A stretch of DNA of 64,000 nucleotides from Lindgomyces ingoldianus (Eukaryota > Ascomycota > Dothideomycetes > Pleosporales > Lindgomycetaceae). The stretch spans positions 1,664,985 through 1,728,984 of the forward strand of contig NW_022985165.1 in assembly GCF_010093535.1 (NCBI RefSeq). Reading direction: 5' to 3'. The notes beneath the pieces are model-generated. The model did not search any database. It saw nothing but the letters and a program-made list of their open reading frames with translations, and was not told the DNA's origin. Shown piece after piece: positions 57,283 through 64,000 of this stretch. The position numbers were made by a program, and so were the translations under genes. How positions within the stretch are numbered: position 1 is the stretch's first letter; each line of letters opens with the position of its first letter.

Positions 57283-57887
57283 TTCTGCGGGACCTTGCGT
57301 ATGAGGAGGAGTATTTGATGTCGTGATGAAGATTCAGTCGAAGTGGGATGGATGATGGGTCTGTGGATTTGGAGAAATTTCGGCAGGGATGGCACGGTTG
57401 CAAAATCTTAGCGGCCAGCCCGCCTTATTGTTTAACCCATCGTCCCCACGAGAGAGCATGACAAAGGATGAATGTATCGAGGTCCGAACCCACATGAACC
57501 GTATCTATTCTATGCATGGCTACCTCGTAAGTGATTGAGAAATTACTTTTGTGGCAAGCAAACAACAGCGTCGAAGCATCTAATCATCAAACGCCCAACA
57601 TACCTATCGTGCCATCCCATCATAACCCCCAGAAAATATCAATAACGTACACAATAGCACTTTCCCCCCTTCCCAATGAAAAATAAAAGAAGCTATGCTA
57701 TTGGATATGATACCCTTGTACCAAAACCCTGAGTCCTACCTTCTCAACCCAAATAGAGAACCCAGTCCCAACTCCCGCGATACTCCGTACAAACCGATCA
57801 TCCGGACTGAGCTTTGTAATCCTGTGGCAAGTTGCACAATACATCCATTTCCCCCCTTCCCATTAAATACTGACAAAACCGAAGTGA
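57283..57887. other. Intergenic, no gene seen
   Basis: About 600 bp upstream of RRP7 and downstream of the SYLF gene; no credible frame. Confidence 0.5.
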
Positions 57888-60002
57888 TTAGTTAAACCCG
57901 CCTGGAATGTTCTTGACCGGGGAATCCGGAACTGAGTGGAATTCGTCTTTGTCTTCTTTCTTCTCTTCTGGCTCATCGTTGCTGTCGAACTTTGGCTGCA
58001 GGCGTTTGCTTACGTGCTCAAGGCCTTCGATGGAAGAGATGCTATCCTTAGACGATGTGGAGGAGCCATCGTGCTTGAGCGAGGGTGTCGATGGCGGACT
58101 CGGACCTGATGCAACCATGGGCGACGTCCCAGCGTCGATATCGCGTGTCGCGCTTTCGTTGGCAATGTCAGAGTTTACGGTGAGCCTGTTGCGGAAGGGG
58201 TTGCGTGGTGGCAGCTTTGGTGGAATCGGCTTTGCGACCGTGACGAGGCGGGCGCGAGTGATAACTTGAGGGGCGGTGGCTTGGTGGATTTCTTGGACAA
58301 CAGGCTCTTCTTCTTCTTCTTCTTCTTCTTCTTCTTCATCCTCGGCATCGTCGTCGAGATTGATGTTGTCAAATGCCTGTGAATTTCGTGCTGAGCTCGG
58401 TCTTGAGTCTTCTTTTGCGCTGTCTTTACGTTCTTGTACTTCAGGCTTCGCTTCATCCGTGCTTTTGTCTTCGGGGATCTCAGCCATTTTGGGACTGGAA
58501 TTTTGTTCAGTCCTAGGAGGTAGTGCTGGCGGTACTTGAATTGGTGGTGGTGCGTCGAAGTCTGTCTGTGTCGACATGTCGACTGTTTGGGTGCTGCGCT
58601 CCACCATGCTACTAATGGTACTTGTCCTCCAGCTCGAGCGTCTGCTGTTGCTTCTGCCGTCTATACTGGAGCGATTATCCATGCTCCTCCGAAATGTGGT
58701 GTAAATAGGGCTTGTTGGACTGGGCTTGAATTCAAACTGCTCGCTTGTTGGTCTCTTGCGGGTTCCTGCTTCCCTAATCTCGAGACCAGCATTTTCCAAT
58801 GCCAAAACGCCGAATGGATCTGGGTCTTCTTTGTCAGGAATCCCAAAGGGCTTCTCGTCGTGCTCAATTTCGAAATCACCTGGCGGTGGCTCGTTCGGTA
58901 TTAGAGACTGGTCAACATCGCGGTCCCCTTGGGCGGCTTTGATGGTTGCCATGAGGGTTCTCGTCTCATATGGCTCATGTCGCACCTTCCCTTTCAGAAT
59001 ATCCGCGACACCAATCTGCTCCCCATAAAAGCGTTCATTCTCATCTGTTCGTTCGATGATGATAGTTCCGTCGACTTGCACCCCGGCGTAAAACCCTCGC
59101 GATTTGAGGTACGTGAAAACTGGTGCTTGTCGCTTGTGGACTTCAGTCTCGAGAACTCCGCCAACTCCGACGGGACCAGCAACCGCACTAATCTCCCCAC
59201 CTAATGTGCATCGTACGCTGGAGAAGGCATCGAGCGCCTTCTGTGTGTTTATGACTACCACGCAGTCGTATATGTCCACTCCGACTAGGAAGCCTAGTCC
59301 GGCAGTATGTAGGAGGATTCCCGAGGGCGAAGACCATGTCCCATCCTCTTTTCGGCCGACCAACACGCCGCTTCCTCCGGCGCCGGATACCCAGAGGCCG
59401 GTCCGCATAGTCGTGAAGATGGCAAGGCCTTTGGCATCTTTGATTACCTAGAGTGATCCGGATTAGCTTTGACTACTTCCTAAGATCGAGGTTCTGCGAT
59501 GAGCTATCGTTCGAAGAACGACAATACGACTGCGCAGATTGTTCTAGTGGCAGTCTAAGGCTGCACCTCTTACTCATGGCCCATAAACCGATCTAGGTAC
59601 TCTTGACTTTCCGGGTGTGGCTCAATTGTGCATGGGGGGCGGGGATGTGACGAGAAGATATAGCGACATACCTCTGGAGGAATTCTCTTCAGTACTCGTT
59701 GCTTTTGCTTGGGGCCTTCAGCGGTGGGACGCTCCTCCTCCTGGTAGAAACCATCCTCTGCCGCGTAGTCAGTAGCCATTCCAGACACTCTCAAGTCGGA
59801 ACATACTGCAAAAGCTCTTCAAGATCCTCGCAGCCTTGTCGCATTCCTTGTCGAGCGTGGTAGGCCAAAAAGCTTCGGAACCCAGCTTATTTGAAAGTCT
59901 GTTGACGGGCGCCCCGAGTTTGTCTGCCCATCCCCAGAGCTTGTCGAAGCCAGCCTTGCCGCCGGACTTCGTCTTCTGCCACACAGCCTGCGTTTGCACC
60001 AT
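57888..60002 (-). CDS. SYLF-domain (Ysc84/SH3YL1-type) lipid- and actin-binding protein
   Basis: Exons 59807-60002, 59672-59757 and 57888-59447 give 613 aa. Residues about 20-290 are the SYLF/DUF500 domain: CDKAARILKSFCKDGFY, VLKRIPPEVIKDAKGLAIFT, TMRTGLWVSGAGGSGVLVGR, GLGFLVGVDIYDCVVVINTQ, ISAVAGPVGVGG and FTYLKSRGFYAGVQVDGTII. These proteins bind phosphoinositides and actin and act at cortical endocytic patches. The remaining half is disordered with several PxLPPR motifs (PPALPPRTE, PPKLPPRNP) that could be ligands for SH3 domains, and an uninterrupted Glu run near residue 430. Yeast Ysc84 has its own SH3 domain; this protein does not. Confidence 0.9.
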
Positions 60003-61024
60003 GACGAGGTTGCTGCCGCTCAGCTCCGTAAGAGGATGGAGAGAGTGTGGGGCGAGAGCTCGATATATCAATAAACAAAAGGACCAAGATTAGACATTAA
60101 AGAAAGACCCCCGAGTTGCACGGCATGGGGACAGCGTGAGGAGAAAGAAAACGATGATGCAGAGGTTGTGGGCACAACAGGGTCATAATGGGGCCGCCGG
60201 TAGGCGGCGGGACAGACCGTTTTCTGAAGGATACGTCAAGTGGACTTCGGCCGTCAGCCCATGTCAGTCTTTGCCAGTCATTCCCCGTCACCCCCTCGTC
60301 AGCTCGTCGCATCCCAGCTTAAAAAACACTGCTGGGCGCCGGTACCTTAATGATCGAGCGGCAACCCCTGCAGCGATGGCCACCCTTCACTCGAGGGGCT
60401 CAGAGAGCGATATTGGAAAAGCATGCACGACGCCTAGAAGTCCGGAGGATCAGATGGAAAAAGTGAATCGTTGGGGCGTATGATTCGCTGCTGCGGCCCC
60501 GGAATATGCGCCCCAGCTGCGCACCGATAAAGCTGGCGAAGCTAGCAGATGCTTCCAAGGAAAGGAAGATATGGTATCGGGCATGCAGGCCGGCGGCGTA
60601 TGTGTGACGGTCCAGATTCCCGACCTCGCAAGAGGAAATGAAAAGAGCAATGCGTGGAGATTAATGTCCGAAACGTGCTACAGCGCATGCAACATCCCTT
60701 GAGCCCTTCGAAGGGAGGGTCTGAGGTAAGCACGCGTCACGTGAGTGAGGTTTCTCGGAACAACTAGGGTTAACCCGAACGCTCCATCGCCAAGATATTT
60801 CGCGGCGCGTTCCTGGAGCTATTTGATAGCAATGTTTTGCGACATCCACAATATCTTCACAGCCTCCTTCCACCCCGCACCCCGCCTAAGTGGTTGACCT
60901 AGGAGAACGGGTGCTCGGCTGCAATTGGAGTTCAGCTTCACGACCATCTTTCTCTGCGTAAATAGTTCGGTATCCTCCCTTCCAACCCACCGCAAACGTC
61001 CCGCTCCCCTGCGAACACCAAGTC
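60003..61024. promoter_or_regulatory. Divergent promoter region SYLF gene / NUP85
   Basis: 1.0 kb between divergent start codons. It contains an ACGCGT box (60733-60738) directly followed by a CACGTG E-box (60739-60744), and 24 bp further the palindrome GGGTTAACCC (60768-60777), which includes a telobox-like AGGGTTA. These are plausible sites for basal regulators, but function is inferred. No gene seen. Confidence 0.45.
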
Positions 61025-64000
61025 ATGTTCCGCCACCCTTCTACTACGCCTCCATCGACCCCCGATTCGCGCCGCTCTAGTCGTCATGTACCCTCGACAA
61101 CTCCTGCCGGACCCCCACCTGACCACTCCTTGCCATCATCCACCCCGGCCGGGCCCCCTCCAAGAGATCGCTTCGGCAACCCACTACAATTCACTTTGGG
61201 CAGCCAAGGAGGGAGGGATTTCAATCCATCTCCCTTCCATAGCTCTCCTACTAAGCATGAGTTTTCTGGAGTTGGGAGCGGCCATTTCGCAGTGCCGGGT
61301 CGTCCCTCAACACATCGGGGGCGCTCAGGGCTGCGGCCCAACAGCAGTCCGCCGCAGGCCGAATATGAGGACGAGGAGGAAGAGAATGGCGAGGGTGAAA
61401 ACAGCGACTATAGCGAGGAGGATGAGGGCACGGGTGATGAGGGGAGAGCCGGAGAAGATGGCGACGAAGACGAAGATGAATCCATGGGTGAGGGTGAAGA
61501 GGAGGACGCTGAAGGAGACGAGGAGGAGGACACATCCATCTTTCAAGGTCGCTCTCGCCCCCCTAATCGGTTTTCTCAAAGCGCGGCGAGCATCACACAA
61601 CAGCCAATATCCAGCTCTCCAGTGGTTCGCCCAGCCGCAAAGCAGTCTCAGTACGATCTCCTCAACTTAGCCAAGAGTCTCGCGCCAAACCCTGGCAGTG
61701 AGACCCTCCGAGAGTCGGATCATGTCATACTAGAAACAGAGCGTCTTATGGGGAGGCTGCATGAATCAATTGCCTCAGGCACGCCAGAAAGCAGAAGTAC
61801 AGCTCTCTCTGATGTTGCCCAGGAGCTTCTCGAGATATGGCGCGCTCCGACTCAGCCATCATTCAGCGGGAGTCTAGCGGCATCAGGACGTTCTACGGGC
61901 TTCTCTCCCCTTGTCGCGGCAAACCGACTTATCAGCCTCCTTTTCAGTATTCACTGCCCTGGTCAAGCATCACGGAATCAACGCCCCTCCGCATTTTCCC
62001 TCGTCCCGACCCGGCTTGAGTCGAGGCACTTTGTGCCGATTCCAAAAGTCTTAATCGATTGGCTCAACAATTACCATAACACGCCAGCCGAAATTGCGAC
62101 TGTGTTAAAAGAGAGGCGTGGATATTCAGCATCCGACATGTTCTGGGATGCAGTTCATGCTTCGACTCTCCGAGGAAATTTTTCAGCGACACTAAAATTG
62201 CTAAAAGGTGCCAAGTTCGATGTCGCGGACACAGCTCGTGATGATCATCTGGGAGACGACGGTTATCGCGGAGTCCACCTTACCAAGGCAAATTCCGCTG
62301 CTGAGAGCGCCATAAAGCTCCTGCAGGAATGTCCTGCCGTTACCTCGGATGATTGGGACGTGAAGGGACAGGACTGGAGCGTCTTCAGACGGCGAGTGTA
62401 TCAAGCATTAGCTGACCTGCAAGAATATGCAGAAGGCGACAGCCAGAACCGCCACAGTGTTTCACAGCCATTCCAAGCCTCAAGTTTCGGCATCTCTCAA
62501 TCCCAGAATAGCTTCAACTTGAGCATGGCAAGTCGCAGAGCCGAGAGCAACGTGCCTTGGTCTGTGTACAAGAACCTCGAATTACTGTACAAACAGCTCC
62601 TTGGAGGAGAAGAAGAAATCATTGCTGTGTCAGCGGACTGGCTCGAGGCCACGGCCGCCTTGGCGATATGGTGGAACGGGGAAGAAGATGAGGTCCCCCA
62701 GGGAAGCTTTGCAGCCAGCCGCCGTTCCATCGCCCGATCGCAACGAGTTCGTCCTGTCGATGTCACCCCAGTTCAAGCGTACTGCCAGCGGCTATCGTCT
62801 GCTTTAGCCACGGTTCTTGAGAGTGGCGAGGAGGGTTTCAGTATTGCAACGACAAGTCCTACCGAGGTTGGCATGGCATGTATTTTTGATGACAATATCG
62901 AAGGTGTCCTACACATCCTCCGCGGTTGGTCACTTACCCTTACATCTGCTATCGCAGAGGTGGCGACAGGTGGTGACTGGTTCCGGCGAGCAGACGGCAT
63001 TCTTGATCAATTCGATCAGAGCGACCTCATGGTCTTGAGTTTCAACGAGCGACCACGCGCAGGCCTCACCAAAGATGACCTGCTTACGGCGTATGCAACT
63101 GCCTTAGCTTCAAAGGATAGAATAGCAACTTCGGATGGAAAGACGATTCGTGAGGGCTGGGAACTTTCGATTCAGGTTCTCGAAAGGCTGGATGATCAAA
63201 GAACGGCTGATGACCGCATCGAGCAGCTTTTGAACGACCTCCCTCTTCAGTCATCGGAACGTGTCGATAAGATCATTCAGCTATGTCATACCTTGGGTCT
63301 ATCCAAACATGCACTTCACGTCGCTCTAGTATGTTTTCCAGCTCTTCATTCACATCACTCTAACATGCTGCAGACATACGCCGACCATCTCCGTGAGAAT
63401 ACTCAGGCTTATGGAGACACACTCTTCTACTACGCTCGAGCCCACAACTCAAAGAAAATCCAGGACGTCCTACGGATCCTCGTTGCACAATGCCTTGTCA
63501 AATCTCTAGCCTTTCCTCCAGTCGGCGAGCTCGATGACCGCCTCAGCGCCCTTATCACATCACCTAAACAAACGCTGACTGAATTCGCCCGCAGCGACCC
63601 TGAGGCTGCACAAATTCTCTCGAACTACCTTAGCGGATATGCAACCATTCGCAAATTCTATGATCTGCGAGACGAAGAAATTTTGGCTCATACAGCAGGT
63701 AAAAAACCTGCACATAGACCCATGGCGAGGAAACTTGCTGCTGCAAATGCTTTGATGGTCATCATTGCAAGTGCAGCTTCAAGCATCCGCGGAGGGCTGT
63801 ATGATGCCGACATTGAGACTGTGGTGCAGGTTGATGTGCTCCTTTGTCTACTTGGGGAGGTCCTTCTATTCATCGACCGTAAGTCCTGGTTAAAATTCCC
63901 GCTTGAGCTGGGATAGAGTGATGCTAATAATCTAATCATATAGAACCCAAGCGCACACTCTCACTCCAACAAATATATTCCCTTCTCGCAGCCGTGGAAG
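61025..64000 (+). CDS. NUP85: Nucleoporin Nup85 (5' part; runs off the window)
   Basis: Exons 61025-63328, 63374-63878 and 63944 to beyond 64000. The N-terminal 190 residues are disordered, with STTPAGPPP repeats and a long Asp/Glu-rich tract (residues about 115-180). Then the alpha-helical Nup85 fold: HFVPIPKVLIDWLNNYHNTP, SASDMFWDAVHASTLRGNF, CFDTNIEG-like and LFYYARAHNSKKIQDVL. Nup85 is a scaffold of the Y-complex (Nup84 complex) of the nuclear pore. The first intron (63329-63373) is 45 nt and keeps the frame open, so unspliced reading gives 15 extra residues; conserved sequence HVALxTYADHLRENT supports removing it. The C-terminus lies outside the window. Confidence 0.88.

Noticed and set aside
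61084..61670. Several long frames overlapping the start of NUP85
   Set aside because: They are mirror or shifted translations of the Pro- and Glu/Asp-rich NUP85 N-terminus.

Overview
The window is nuclear DNA of a filamentous ascomycete (Pezizomycotina). The evidence is short introns of about 45-70 nt with GT(R)AGT/YAG borders, a large AT-rich block mutated in the style of repeat-induced point mutation (RIP), STAND/NLR and HET-domain sequences of the fungal incompatibility type, and filamentous-fungal families (tyrosinase, AsaB/CmcJ-like oxygenase, SPRY, SYLF). A leotiomycete/Helotiales-like host is my guess from gene content, not proven. I see no tRNA, rRNA or CRISPR.

Layout. 1-10,375: a RIP-wrecked, gene-free AT-rich island with a dead Ty3/gypsy element on the minus strand (gag zinc knuckle, reverse transcriptase and integrase traces), a 209-bp tandem array, a simple-repeat cluster and a 10-bp-period array; it ends sharply near 10,375. 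10.6-15.8 kb: two tail-to-tail genes. The first has an MLKL-type N-terminal helical bundle, a coiled coil and a pseudokinase, and is disrupted by one base in an A8 run. The second is a 941-aa protein ending in an apparently competent kinase. 17.8-20.4 kb: SPRY protein and metallo-beta-lactamase-fold protein, divergent. 21.3-22.6 kb: fossil NLR (N-terminal domain plus ankyrin repeats, NACHT gone). 24.2-29.4 kb: secreted tyrosinase, aldo/keto reductase and EthD-like protein. 30.8-31.7 kb: BTB protein. 34.0-37.1 kb: CSN12 (PCI domain) and ribosomal protein eL20, sharing a divergent promoter. 37.6-38.9 kb: enoyl-CoA hydratase/isomerase. 41.1-49.2 kb: MFS transporter, AsaB/CmcJ-like oxygenase, gamma-glutamyltranspeptidase and glutamine-synthetase-like ligase, possibly one metabolic group. 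49.6-51.9 kb: multi-span membrane protein with a suspicious frame break. 53.8-55.2 kb: HET-domain pseudogene. 56.1-64 kb: housekeeping block with RRP7, a SYLF-domain protein and the 5' part of NUP85.

The most interesting theme is self/non-self recognition and cell death. One MLKL-like gene beside a kinase, one NLR fossil and one HET fossil lie within 45 kb, next to a RIP island. Housekeeping genes are intact, while the recognition/cell-death genes carry stops, deletions or frameshifts. Exon borders were worked out by hand from reading frame and splice consensus; none is backed by transcript data.
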